NCBI GenBank assembly: GCA_012295275.1
Contig: CM022673.1
Span: 6,887,811 to 6,951,810 of the forward strand
Direction: 5' to 3'
From: Chrysomallon squamiferum
Lineage: Eukaryota > Mollusca > Gastropoda > Neomphalida > Peltospiridae
Length of the DNA stretch: 64,000 bases
Both the position numbers and the translations under genes were made by a program. Each line of letters starts with the position of its first letter. Position 1 is the first letter of the stretch. The notes beneath the pieces were generated by a model, which worked only from the letters and a program-made list of their open reading frames with translations, searched no databases and was not told the origin of the DNA. Of this stretch, positions 12,825 to 25,220 are shown piece by piece.

Positions 12825-14574
12825 TGATAATGATGATGATAATATTAAAAAAAAAAAAAAAAAAAAAATGTAAAAAGGAATAACAAGAATTAAAAAAAAA
12901 AAAAAAAAAATAATAATAATAATAAAAAAAAAATAAGATCAAATAAAATAAATAAATAAAGACAACGGTTTCATAAAGAATGATAATAAAAAAAAAAAAA
13001 AAAAAAAAAGATAACTCCGTTATACATATTACACTCGTTAATTTCAGAGTTACGTTCAACTACTTATAACGTTTGTAATTTCGGACATCGCTTCCTAATG
13101 TTAATAAAGTGCAATACATTTTACTGTTATAGCAGTTTTGCTTTATTTTATTTGTTTTTCAGCATTTGACGCTCTGTGTTCTTCGTGCCAGCTGACGTAT
13201 GAAAACTCGATTCTAGCCCGTACAACCTCCACAACTAGCAAAAAGAAATGCGTGTACGTTGTTCACTTTCTATAAATAATGATGATTATGATGATGATGA
13301 TAATAACGTTAATAACGATGATGATGGTGATAATAACGATAACTTAATAATACCAAGAATAATAATAAAAACAAAGAGAACAACAACAACTAAATAGTAA
13401 TAATACAAATTTAATTTTTTTCCCGTCTTCCTTCAAAATTTCACAACCCTCCTCAAAAAAATAAATAAATAAACAACATTAATTTAGAAAAATAAGAATA
13501 AAAATATAAAACATAAAATGAAACATTAAAACAATTTAATTGTATCTTTAATATATAAAATGATGTTGTTCTTAAGAAAATTGTTTTGGTTAACAGAAAC
13601 GAGTAAAGGGAAATAACTCCAGTTGGTCAGAAATATTTTTACAAAATTACTCCCGTCTTTCTCAGTTCACGTATATACACAACACAAACACATACACATA
13701 TACACACACATGTATATAAACATACACAGAGATACACACTTTCAAAGATAAGTCATGGTACACGCGCACACACAGATACAGACGCAAATACGGGTTTAAT
13801 AAAAGATGAAAATTAAAAAGAAAGACTTCTAATTTCAGTGAAGCTTTTACCTATACTCTTTGTGTTGAAACATCAGTCTCAACGCAGTTTGCCTGTGATG
13901 GAACAACAACTAAAGTTTCAATGGACACCATTTCCCTGGACACAGCTAAGGCAGATTGTAAGCCATTGATCTGTTATCAACAGTCAGTCAGATATTTGGA
14001 ATCCAGAAAATATCTAAAGTTTTTGCTAGACTGATACAAAAAATAACACTGATTTGTTTTTAATTCTAATGGTTACATTAATAATGAATAGAAAAAAAAA
14101 TAGGTATATCGTTCGTATATAATGTATATAAATGTATATAATGTATCCTGTACATGATTTTACATACTAATTAATAAGAATCAGTTATTACAATAAGTCG
14201 AAGTAAGTAACAGTTTACATTCATAAACATATTAATGTTTTCTTTATTTCTATAGTATAACTAGAATAATCGATATTATCGCTTGAAAATACGGATTACT
14301 TTCGTGTTATTCTTTCTTTTGTTTTTAATTTACTTTTGTGTATATGTCAAAACATTACAATCTACAAGTTGTATTGCAATTAGTGATTACTCCATCAATC
14401 TGTGTGTCTTATTACATCTATCGCTTTATTTCTCTTTTCATCTATCCACTATATCATACAAACATTTAAAATGTTTATTTTCACATTTCAGGTCCTTACA
14501 GTCTTGCTGCTGAAATCAAAGCTTCTGTGATCGTCATAGCTTTTTCTCTGCTTGTTTCTGTAACTGGTTTCTGA
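11118..14574 (+). CDS. Unrecognised small secreted protein with two tandem six-cysteine modules and a hydrophobic C-terminus
   Basis: Six exons: 11118-11151, 11726-11828, 12427-12560, 13163-13253, 13839-13957 and 14492-14574 (TGA). Intron phases are 1, 2, 1, 2, 1, and the total is 564 bp, 187 residues plus stop. Exon 1 encodes the signal-peptide start MKVLLSFVIVV. Exons 2-3 and exons 4-5 encode two homologous modules, each with cysteines in the order C-x2-C, C, C, C, C. The first spacing is x19 or x20 and the next is x8 in both, so the gene arose by duplicating a two-exon module. The last exon encodes a polar stretch and then about 17 hydrophobic residues ending in VTGF at the stop, like a GPI-anchor signal. 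I know no named family that fits. A secreted or GPI-anchored surface protein is the inference. Every exon joins in frame, which supports a real gene. Confidence 0.75.
11875..12200. repeat. Long (ATT)n/(ATTT)n intronic array
   Basis: More than 300 bp of nearly pure TTA/TTTA units in intron 2 of the small secreted-protein gene. Poly-A runs follow at 12251-12275 and 12384-12403, just before the exon 3 acceptor. Confidence 0.95.
12764..13010. repeat. (AAT)n and poly-A tracts in intron 3
   Basis: AAT triplets run from 12764 to 12823, followed by four separate A homopolymers to about 13009. Purely low complexity. Confidence 0.9.
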
Positions 14575-14699
14575 TCAACGACAGTGACAGCTGATAAGAT
14601 AATACATGTCTAATCATTGTTTTAAAAACACAGTGCACTGTAATCCGTCCTTTGCGTGAAAGAGCGATATTTAATTATATATTCGTAATTTTAATATAC

Positions 14700-14705
14700 A
14701 TTAAA
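14700..14705 (+). terminator. ATTAAA polyadenylation hexamer, small secreted-protein gene
   Basis: The second-commonest poly(A) signal, 126 bp after the stop codon and the first good candidate downstream. Confidence 0.4.
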
Positions 14706-14784
14706 ACAAATTGTGTCTGTCTGACTACAGATTTGTTTTTTCTTGATGTCCCGCCTGTCTGTCGGTCTGTCTGTCATGTCGGTC

Positions 14785-14968
14785 TAATCTGATCTTATCT
14801 GATCCGATCCGATCCGAACCGATCCGATATGAGCCGAGCCGATCCGAACCGATCCGAAATGAGCCGATCCGAAACGATCTGAGCCGATCCGATCCGATCC
14901 GATCCGATCCGATCCGATCCGATTTAATTAAATTAAATTAAATTAAATTAAATTTAATTTAATTTAAT
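14785..14968. repeat. (GATCC)n then (AATTA)n pentanucleotide satellite
   Basis: Degenerate GATCC/GAACC/GAGCC pentamers become a perfect GATCC run near 14886-14921, then change sharply to AATTA pentamers. The period of 5 is kept while composition changes. Confidence 0.9.
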
Positions 14969-15179
14969 GTATACCTGTATGGCTGTCTGACACTCTATCT
15001 ATCCACCTATCAGTCTAGTATCTATCTATCACTCTCTATCCATCCATCAATTTGTCGGTCTGTCTCTCTTCATTCGGTTCATTTAATATCACCTTTTTCC
15101 TGATTTCCTTGTCTTTCTATCTAATTTCTATCTGACTGTTTATCTATGAAATCTAATTTAATGTATTCTTATCTAAATC

Positions 15180-15303
<124 letters not shown>

Positions 15304-15699
15304 CCACATCTCAGGCTATTTAATAAACGTACATCTGTCTGTTTATAAAAAGTTCAAGCCTATGTATATAAATATGAAGTATTAAATTAAAAGTCTTGTT
15401 TCTTCTTTGTTGAACTAATGATATATGACGTGATTTGAAATTCACTGAATATCGGTTAGATCATTGTGTTTTTTGTAAAACCATGACGGATAATAATAAA
15501 CTATATATCGTTAAAAAAATTTGTTGTTTTATATATTCATTTTTGTTTGTTCTTATTGGCACATTTAATATAAATCTTTTTTTCTTTTTTTTTCTTTTGG
15601 TCTCTGTAGCCAATATGGTACATTAAGGATTATTTTTAAATTGAAAATTGATTTATTTATTCTACGTCAATCTTGAAATGTACCTTACAATATACATCT

Positions 15700-16380
15700 T
15701 ACCTACTTCTTAAACACATTCAGATACATATCCCTTGACTGAAGAAGACAGAGGAATTTCCACACCTCGTCTGCACATTGAAGAAAAAAACAAAAAACAA
15801 TTGACGTGCTAATCAGAGCAAACTTTTGTGAAGTACGTCTACGACAGGGACGTTTTCTGACAGGTCGGCGGTCCCCTGCACACCTGGAACAACAGAGTTC
15901 TATTCGAGCGTTGCACCAACTGTTCGGGTAGCCTCCACACCAGAGCACGACCCCGCAAGAGACCACTCCTTACGAAGACTCGTCAAAATGACACCAATCA
16001 AGGAAACATTCACACAAACACTACACGCAGTAAACACAGAAAACAGTAAAGGAGTTTGATCACACAACCGTCCATCTGGAACAACGGCTACTGGGATGTG
16101 CGTCCATCCGCTACATCCTTTTTTTTTTCACAGCAGAACGGGGCAAATTACTGCTGTTTGAAACAAAGCGAGTAAAAAGCGCACAGTGCCAACGATGGGG
16201 ACACAACGTCCACAACGTGCAGATCGACGACTGGACACTCGACATGTTTCAGACGGCCACCCTTAGAAAACGACAGAGAACCCGTGCCGACAGACCATCC
16301 ACTGATCCAGTTGCAATGGCCGACACCACACACACAGCCAAATATGTCCTGGATATAAATATGCAGTTAAATACGTGGAG
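15700..16380. other. GC-richer unclassified block, possibly an old mobile-element remnant
   Basis: About 650 bp with clearly higher GC and CpG than its surroundings. Short open frames exist on both strands; a - strand frame at 15703-15966 contains VWKFLCLLQ near its end. I could not assign a family. It ends in (CA)n at 16396-16440 and then enters the duplicated flank. Confidence 0.4.
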
Positions 16381-16394
16381 GCCAAACACACACC

Positions 16395-16440
<46 letters not shown>

Positions 16441-16443
<3 letters not shown>

Positions 16444-17000
16444 CCAAATATGGATATAACCTTTATATGTTTTACACAGAGACATTTGCATGTTTTGGAT
16501 TTTCAAGCAATACCAAATATCACAATTCTTTTATGTTATTTTTCAAATTTTAATTATCTTTATATCTTTTCTTTTTCCTTTCTTTATTTCATTGCATAAC
16601 TTGTTTGTTCATACATACATATTTATTAATATTTTGATAATAAATATCGTGAAGCTATGAAATGAATAACTTTCATAATAAGTAAAACTAGTAATAAATA
16701 ACGAATCACAAAAATACAAATTATAGGGAAAAGTTATAAAAATGGAGAAACGGTTGTTGTAACAAAGAAAATAAAGGTGTGGATTAAGGAGGGAACCAAC
16801 CCTTTTTGTGAGAACAAGTAGTTGTTAAAATGAGTGACAGAACAGTTAGAAAAGAAAGAAAAAACGAACCAACTTCAAAGTTAAATAAATAAATTAATAT
16901 ACAAAACAATAATTTAGTCCCCTCTCCGACAAAAGAGAAAAACAGTAAACAAAACAACAACAAACAATAAAACCAACAAAAACAAAAGAGCAAAAACAAC
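16441..17000. repeat. Segmental duplicate of the array-gene 3' flank (copy F1)
   Basis: From TTTATATGTTTTACACAGAG through the ATTTTCAAGCAATACCAAAT stretch to TAATATACAAAACAATAATT, this block aligns with 32716-33420, which lies downstream of copy 1. It contains AT-rich non-coding sequence and then (AAAC)-type low complexity and a poly-A run at 17070-17111. Its presence upstream of copy 1 marks a duplication edge. Confidence 0.7.
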
Positions 17001-17339
17001 AACAAAAAAAAAAAATAAAAATAAAAAAAGAAAAAAATAAAAATAAATAATAAAAAACAAAAAATAGACAAAAAAAAAAAAAAAAAAAAAAAAAAATAAA
17101 AAAAAAAAAAACACTCAGAGAAAACACGAACAAAACAACTACATAAAAATAACAAAAAAACACAAAAAAACAACAACAAATTATCTGTTGTTCCTTTTTC
17201 TTCTCTGTATTCTCCTGTCATCTGTCTGTCACTCTTTCCATGTTAGTTTCTTTTACTGTAACATTTATATAGTTTATTTTGCAATTAAAAAAAACAAAAA
17301 TAACAATCACTAAAATTGACAACGTATTCTACATTGTTT

Positions 17340-17785
17340 AATTATTATTTTATGTAATTATTTTCACACACATACACAAGCATTTATCTTTCAGTTTACA
17401 TACTTGTGAGATAAACGTCAAAATGACAGAATTTGCATGAACAACGCATTATCAAATACTTATGACAACGACAACATTAGTAAAAGCATGGACAACAACA
17501 TCGACAACTGCAATAACACAGTTTTGAACGATCTTCCTTCTCTAATACAAGACAGTTCTGAATAAAAAGCTAATATGTTTCTAGTGCAGTTCCCACGACT
17601 TGCATTTATAAAGGGTGTCACCTGATATAAATACTTGTATTAACCATTTCAGATTAATGAAAAGACTAGGGCAACAACCTAGTTATGTCTTACAAGGCAG
17701 AACGGTCGATTGAATAATATCTTTGGTACGTAACATCTATGAAATAATAATAAAACACTATTACTTTAACAGCCGCCATTGCCAG
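17340..17785. repeat. Segmental duplicate of the upstream flank (copy G1)
   Basis: The stretch from ACACATACACAAGCATTTAT to TGAAATAATAATAAAACACT matches 57340-57775 upstream of copy 3 with few differences. It holds no gene. It shows that the duplication unit included about 0.45 kb of upstream sequence. Confidence 0.75.
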
Positions 17786-18012
17786 ATAATTTTATACTTT
17801 CACAAACTCATATACACAAACACATAATATCGAACTAGTTTGGATAGTCAGAAAGAAAAAAGAAATCAGATAGACAGACTGAGACAAACCTAGGTGGATA
17901 TACAGACAGACAGACAGACAGCAGAGAGAGAGAGAGAAAGACTGGCGGGTACTAAATATAGACGTTTGAACAGAAATGGTTTTATTCACTTATACGAAAG
18001 CTAACCACGGCA

Positions 18013-18076
18013 ATGTGCTGTATAAAGACTGGGATCTTGTTTACTTTTGTCTTTTACTTAATTAAGTTATCGAAAG
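18013..18076 (+). CDS. Copy 1 first coding exon, unrelated signal peptide
   Basis: ATG at 18013 opens about 21 codons rich in hydrophobic residues (GILFTFVFYLI) and ends in phase 1 at a consensus GTAAGT. Copies 2 and 3 share a different 79-bp first exon, so copy 1 uses a replacement first exon or a different ancestral one. Confidence 0.6.
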
Positions 18077-18203
18077 GTAAGTACCAAATATATATATATA
18101 TATATATTTTTTTTTCTCTAAAAGAATGAACGTTTTTGTTTTAGGCTCAAATTTTATTTATAATTACAATTATTTGTATATATCTCTATGTATTTGTTTG
18201 TTC

Positions 18204-18207
<4 letters not shown>

Positions 18208-18292
<85 letters not shown>
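18208..18292. repeat. (TC)n microsatellite in copy 1 intron 1
   Basis: About 40 TC units. A (TA)n run follows at 18374-18422. Confidence 0.98.
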
Positions 18293-18297
<5 letters not shown>

Positions 18298-18371
18298 CTC
18301 TTACTCTGTGTGTGTGTCTACTTATTTTGTACTTTTTCTTCTGGTTTTCAAGCAGTACTGAAATGATAAGA

Positions 18372-18425
<54 letters not shown>

Positions 18426-19126
18426 GTATTTTTCATAAATGTATTTCGGGTGGAAAAAACGAAACTTTAAAATAAAAAATATGTTTTACTTTTTTTGAAA
18501 ATTCAATATTTCTTTTTTTTAGGACTTAAATCTCGCTGTTTCGTTTTCAGCGGACATCGCATACGTTCACATCTCCAGACAGAGCATCAATGAAAGCAGA
18601 GGATGTCGTCTTCCACAGCAAGTCCGTGTGTCTGTGCGGGTGGACAACGAAACTTTGTCTTTGGAACTGACGAGAAATGAAGACGTAGATTCAAACGTAC
18701 CTGTCTATCTGCTGAAAGACGTAGATAACAAAAACACAGTGGTTAAAGAACTCATGTTGGATACCCAGGCAAGAATTTGAAAATTTCTTTTATATCCAAA
18801 AAAAAAAAATCTTTATACTTCTAAGTTATTATTATTATTTTATTTTATTTATTTATTTATTTCTTCTTCTTATTATTATTTACTTATTATAGCTCAGTAA
18901 ATAAAGTGTGAAATACAAAAACGTCGCCATTTGATCCCTTCTTCAGTGGAAACGTGACGTCATCGGGTACCTTGTGGACTGAGAACTGTAATCTTTTCTG
19001 GCAACACCACCAGAAAGGTTTTGAAAAATCGGCACAGCCTTGTACGAAGTGACGTCATGAATTCATAAAATGATGGCGCTGGATATTTTTAGACTGTAGT
19101 TTTTTGTTACTATACTTCGTTGTTAA

Positions 19127-19157
<31 letters not shown>

Positions 19158-20939
19158 AAAAAAAAAAAAATAAACACATAAAATTAAAAATAAAAATAAA
19201 AACAGAAATAGTATTAAAAAAGATGGAAAAATAAATTAACAAATCTAATTTTTGCCTAATAAGTTATACTATTTCTTCATTTCACAAACGTACACTTTAA
19301 TTGATAAGGTTTATTCTGCTAGTAGTCTGCGTGTGTGTGTGTATGTGTGTGTGTGTGCGCGTGTGCGTGTGTATGTGTATGTGAGTGAGCGCGTGTGCGT
19401 GTGTATGTGTGTGTTTGTGTTTGAGTGTGTATTCACTTGAAACAATGCAAATTATAAAAACTAAATATTGAAACATACCAAAAGCGTCGTTTTCAATATT
19501 TCAGAAGAAAGCTGAGTATCAGGATGTGACTAAAGATGCGGCTATGACAATATCGTGTTTTGGTGAAGACACAAATGTTCATCTTCAACTGGTAAGTTAG
19601 TAAGAATTACTATTTGTTTTCCAGTATCATATAGTTCATTATCTGATTGACAGTAACCTTTATATCTATATTTTGTAAACATAATGAATATAATAAAATT
19701 TAAATAATAAGAAAAAGGTAATTTAAGAATTAAAATTCTTTGCAAAAAAACAAATATAATCTTTAATTCTATCTGTTTTGTCGGGAAAGCCCTGTTTAAC
19801 ATTTAGCACGCAAAATGAACATGAAAACCTTTAAATAAATTTCAAAAATATTTTTTTGTTTTACTTCAGCTAGTTAATAAACGTTTCATGTCTATAATCT
19901 TGTCAGGAAAGATTTATTATTAAGCTCTGCATTTACGATTTTTTTAAAATTCAGCACATACTTTTTCAAACACTTATAGTTATTCTATCTTGCTGTGCTA
20001 TTCATATATTAGGGCATAGTGCTTACTGTACTTATCTCCCGGATAGTATAAGAAATCTAAGAAAGAGAGGAGTCTTAATATCTTATATCAGTTTATATAC
20101 ATTGTATGTAGTTAATGCTTGACTGACTTTGTGTTTAGTGGATTGTATCAACCGTATGCATTAAACCGTACCTTTAAAGCTTATTATTTATGTTTTAAAT
20201 ACATTTTGATTTAAAATAATAATAATAATAATAAAAAAAATAAAAATAATAATAATAATTATAATAAAAGTAAAAAACAAAACAAACAAATAATATATAT
20301 ATATATAAAAATAATAACTCCGCATGCTCAGTATTAAAGATAATAAGAAAGTTTTCTTGTATACGCTAGTCCAATAAAGAACATACCAAGGCTTTTATGT
20401 AATGTTAAGCACTGGCAGGAATGGAATATATTACAAGGGGTTCATTCTGAAATAATCAGATTTTTTGAATGTATTACAATTGAAATTTTACAACAAGACG
20501 ATATATGACTTGCCTAAATATGAAGATCAACAGATTACTACTTTAAGGATTTTTCATAAATTAATTCAAGAGTTTTCAACTTTTTAACACTCACTTTTAT
20601 GTGACATGTAGTAAGTATTTCCCTTAAATACTTTTTTTTAAATATTGTCTGTTCTCTCGTTCAGAGAGGGATCTTGACAGTACATGATAAAGAAAACCAA
20701 CTGGAACCGAAATCACGTGACCGTCGAGAGACACCACGTGACGAAGAAGAATATGTTCTGGAAAAACAGCCTGTAAATTTTGCTGATGATGATTACATAG
20801 AAATCCGTAAGTTATATTTTAATTTTCACACACACACACACACACATACACACACACACACACATAGACACTAACATACACAAACACACACACACATATA
20901 CATATATATACATATACATTCCTCAGCTACATTCCTACG

Positions 20940-21045
20940 TACGCACACATACAAATAAACATACATACATACACACACACGTACATACATACATACATAC
21001 ATACACACATACAAACATACATACATACACACAACATACATACAT
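20940..21045. repeat. (CATA)n/(CA)n compound repeat in copy 1
   Basis: CATA tetramers mixed with CA dinucleotides, after an earlier (CA)n at 20829-20867 immediately downstream of the prodomain exon. Confidence 0.9.
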
Positions 21046-21105
21046 ACTATTTATATCTGTTGTCGTTTATAGTTTCCAGAAGAAGAAAAAATAATTGAGA
21101 ATCCT

Positions 21106-21351
21106 TCATGGCTTTTTTGAGCAGTTGTAGATCGATATCAGTCTTACAAGTCTCGAATAAAACAATCCAGTTACTTTTTTTGCTTCCCTGATACGACCAA
21201 CGTAAGATTCACGTTCAAACTTTTCACCTTGATTCTCTTCAGAGTGTGCAAAAGAAGCAACAGATGATGAATTTTCTGGATGTGTTGTATCATGTCGATT
21301 TTTCGTTTTTCTTGAATCCCGAAATATCCACAGTTCAAAAGTAGCATTCAC
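21106..21351 (-). pseudogene. Transposon-derived ORF relic, N-terminal part (copy 1 intron)
   Basis: The - strand open frame starts MNATFELWIFRDS and matches the MNASFILWMFQES start of the copy 2 relic at 42221-42475. Only the N-terminal part is present here. It lies in the intron between the last prodomain exon and the furin-site exon, as in copies 2 and 3, so the insertion predates the gene duplications. Confidence 0.55.
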
Positions 21352-22763
21352 ATGGTTCTAAATTTTTTTCTCCTTACTGGTCATTGTTCATACACTTCTT
21401 TTTATGCTTCGATCAAACAAAAGTTATATACGTTAGATTCATTTATGTTTATAACAGGAGTGTTTTTGCTACTTGACAGTGGTAGAAAAAAACCACGATG
21501 AAAAAACTTAGAAAAAGTCGGAGACGCCTTTCAAAAGATATCATCGGAAAGCGACATGTTTCGTCTTTAAGAAACAGTAGACTTCAAACTTAAAACAGCT
21601 ACTACGACCATCCGCTCAACTTGAGGGAGACGTCGTCGCAGATCGTGTTTTCTGTCGAACCAATTGTTAAGTCATGGCCACTGAAACCGATTCACTCCTG
21701 AGCCAGAAAGCGGATGATCAAGTCGATCCTCATCAACCAGAACTTCTGTTTGAAACTAACTGTTTGTGAGCAAAATTATCAGTTTATTTATTTCTAGTGC
21801 GCGAAAAAGCGAAAATGTACGGTCATGTAACTTCACTTTCTCAACTGTTGTTCGTGATCTAAACTAAGTCTTCTTTTTTTTGTGTTTGTTTATTCAGTAA
21901 TGTTTAGCTTTTGTGTTATTTTTCTGCGGTTGTGACTATCCTTTGGAAATAATAATGGCATTGATGATGGAATAAGTGTGTTTAATTACTGGGAGAAATG
22001 TTTTGTTTGAAACATGGTTCAATGAATAATAACATAGGTCACTCAGCCTTTGAAGAAAATTGCAGCTTGTTAAAAGAAAAATAAGAAAAAACGAACCCCG
22101 AAAAATTATTATTCAGATTTTTAAATTTATCTCTTCTAAATCTATTTTACCATCTAGATCTTTTCGCTTTCATTAATTTGGTACAAAATCATTTTTTTTT
22201 AGTACAAAAAGTGACGTTATGAATCCCCCCTCCCAAAAAGATATTTTTAATCGAGCGCAAGATGAAAGATTTTACTAACTTTGTCAGTACATATTAATGT
22301 TAATAAACTTTGCAGAGTAATGAAAAATATTATTCTGAATATCTACAACAGACAGTATGACATAGTATGAAATAAGCTTTGTCAGAGACAATGTCGCTTC
22401 AGTTCGGGCCCTAAAAAAAATGTCGAGGTTTCTTCAAAATGGCACTTTTGCGAAAAAGGTGCCTAAAAAATTAAATATTAACTTTGGAACTATTTGACTA
22501 ACAACTTTGAATTTTTTTTTTCATCGATGAAGTTAGGATAAAAAGATATATAATTATAGTTAGAAATCAAGGTTGTATTTTCCTAAATTAAAATAACTTT
22601 TGAGTACCTAGACTGATTCCATGCTTTATCTGCCTTAGGCCGGTGTAGAATGAAAAAAATGTAATCATCAGAACGTAAACAGCTTCGCGTTGAAATCATT
22701 GTGCGCCAGGAAAATATTAAGCTGACCATCTGCAGGTAGCACTATATTATTCTATAAAGCTCT

Positions 22764-22778
22764 GGAACATTCTAGAAA
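22764..22778. promoter_or_regulatory. Heat-shock-element-like GAA-TTC-GAA palindrome (copy 1 intron)
   Basis: GGAACATTCTAGAA fits nGAAnnTTCnnGAAn exactly. It is upstream of the - strand relic ORF at 21106-21351 in that ORF's own orientation. Binding is untested. Confidence 0.35.
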
Positions 22779-23214
22779 GTCCTGTAGAATTACTGTAGAA
22801 GAACTAAAACAGCAGCCATTGAAATTCAGTTGATTCTATAGAGCATCAGCTCCTAAATGATACCGGAATACTAAGTGCTTGGAATTTCATGAATGTGGAA
22901 TATTTTTCTAAAACCGGACGTACTGAACAAATTTATAATAGAACTGAAAATAATAATAATTTTTTTTGTTACATGATGCTATACTACAAATATTTTAGAA
23001 AATTATATATATATATATATATATATTTTAGCTTCACTGGAAGATGAAGAGGCAAAATCTTCTGTCTCCGGACGAGATAAAAGAGAAACAACAGAATACT
23101 ACATAGACGTACTGACTGCCATAGACTACGCCATTTATCAAAGGTAAATAAATAAAGATATGAGAATGACGTGTTGATATGCTTGTAGGTTTAAACAATC
23201 AAAGATAATGCAGT

Positions 23215-23580
23215 TTGTAGCCACTGATTGTCTGATTGCCTGCCTGACTGATTGATTGATTAACTGATTAAGTCATTTAGTCTGTTCGATTCTGGGTAAG
23301 CGGATGAGTCGGTGAGTCATTCACTCAGTTCAGTTCTGTTCTGTTTTGTGAGCCCGTGTGTCTCCAGCCAGGCAACGAGTCTGTGAACAAATCCAGTGAG
23401 TCAGACATCAGTCTAATCAGTGAATGAATCAGTCACACAGTTACTCAGTTAGTCATTCAGTGAGTTAGTGTGTGAGTGAGTGTGTCAGCTAGCCAGTGAA
23501 TCAGTGAGTAATCCAGAGTCAGTTAATTCAGTTAGTTAGACAGTGAGAGAGTAGCGAGTCAGGTTTAGACAGTGAAAAAG
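23215..23580. repeat. Degenerate AGTC/AGTG tandem repeat (copy 1 intron)
   Basis: Decayed four-base units (TGAT, AGTC, AGTG, AGTT) with TGAGTCA heptamers at 23312-23318 and 23397-23403. The same repeat sits after the furin-site exon in copies 2 and 3. Confidence 0.75.
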
Positions 23581-24085
23581 AATATTTTATGTGGGCAGCT
23601 ATTCCATCTGATTGGACTGGTTAATCCCAATTCTGGCATTCCCGAATCTGGCAGTGAGATTATGACACATCTTAATTGGACACGCCAGTTGTTCCATTTC
23701 TGGCAGTTTATTGCTCACCCTTACTAATTGGTGTTCCATCACCTTAACTGATGGCCCATCACCGTAATTGATTAAACAGTATTTTGTCCACAATTTGAAA
23801 GCACATTCAGTGAATTTTCGAAAAAAGAATATTTTACATCTGGAATTGGTGACATATCCAAAACCATCTGGAAGATTAATATTTCCTGTTCCAAATGTTA
23901 CTGAGATATAAAATTAATTTCATATCTTTAATTTTTCTTGCAATTTTTAATTAATCTCGTTAATAGCCCCATATTATCTTGTTATTTTTAAACTAAATTT
24001 TTTTATTTATTTTTTTTAAGAGAACTTTACATACCATTGGACTATAGACTAAGATTAATATTTGATTTAATTATTATTATTATTA

Positions 24086-24120
<35 letters not shown>

Positions 24121-24152
24121 TAATTTTTTTTTTATTATTATTTTTTTTTTAG

Positions 24153-24244
24153 AGAATACAACCGATTCAACGTTAAGTTCTGAAGAAAGGAAAAGCAAAA
24201 CTTTGCAGAACATTAGAGAATATTTCGCCTACGTTATGAACGGG
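24153..24244 (+). pseudogene. Copy 1 protease exon with 5-bp deletion
   Basis: This exon is 92 bp against 97 bp in copy 2 (43759-43855). AACCG joins directly to ATTCAACG where copy 2 has CACAG between them. Entering in phase 2 gives a stop within 11 codons with either available acceptor (24153 or 24155). Confidence 0.75.
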
Positions 24245-24800
24245 GTAATCGTAATTAAGAAGTCTCTTTCCTTTCTTTAGTTGAACTCTTAAGGAATGAA
24301 TTAAAAGCATACTGAAGTTCTTCTATCTGTTTTATCTGTCTGTCTGTCTGTCTGTCTTTTTATCTATGCGTTTGTCTATATGCCTTCCGACTGTGTATTT
24401 AGTTATATGTCTGTATATATTTAATTAAACAGTTATTGTTTTATTTGCAGGTAAATCTTCGTTATAAGAGAATAACTGGACTCAGTTTTCGTTTGGTTAT
24501 TAGACTGACAGGTTACGTTGTAGGTGACGTAAGTGTATTATTGTTATTGTTATTGTCATTGTTATTATTATTATTCTGTTTATTATTATTGTAAATGCTA
24601 TTTATTTGTTATTAGAGATATATTTTTTATTATTATTATTATTATTATTATTGTTGTTGTTGTTGTTATTATTGTTATTATTCTGTGGATTCTGTAAATA
24701 AAATATATGACAAACATTGGAAATCGTATTCATTTCAGCTTATGTTTAGATTTTTTTTTAAATGCAGTTTTTATATTGATAATGATATAAATTAGAACAT

Positions 24801-24838
<38 letters not shown>

Positions 24839-25189
24839 ATTTGGTATCTATTAATCATAGTTCTTTCTGTCTCTCTTTTTCTTTGTTCTCATCCTATTTT
24901 TTCTATTTCTTCTTCATTTTGTAAACTAATTAATTATTATTCTCGGTTTTTGAACTTGGATAATTTGTAAATTATTTAAAATGATTTTTCCAGACACGAG
25001 ATAAATCTCCGTGGACTGAAAATAACGTTACCATGACGTCAGAGGGTGGAGAAATCGACTCTTCAGTGGCTTTGAGTAATTTAAGATCGTGGGTTGCCTC
25101 GACGTCACTACCTGAGAATGATCATGTGATGTTATTTAGCGGGTGAGTTCCAATAATGATCAGTAATTTTATTGTATTTTACCAGACCT

Positions 25190-25220
<31 letters not shown>

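Noticed and set aside
15703-15966. A - strand frame with Cys/Arg-rich start and VWKFLCLLQ
   Set aside because: One short resemblance to the HPTIWKF transposase tail is too weak. The remainder matches nothing I recognise, so it is kept only as an unclassified block.
16784-17221. A 145-residue Phe-rich - strand frame
   Set aside because: It derives from poly-A and AAAC/AAAT low-complexity sequence inside a duplicated non-coding flank.
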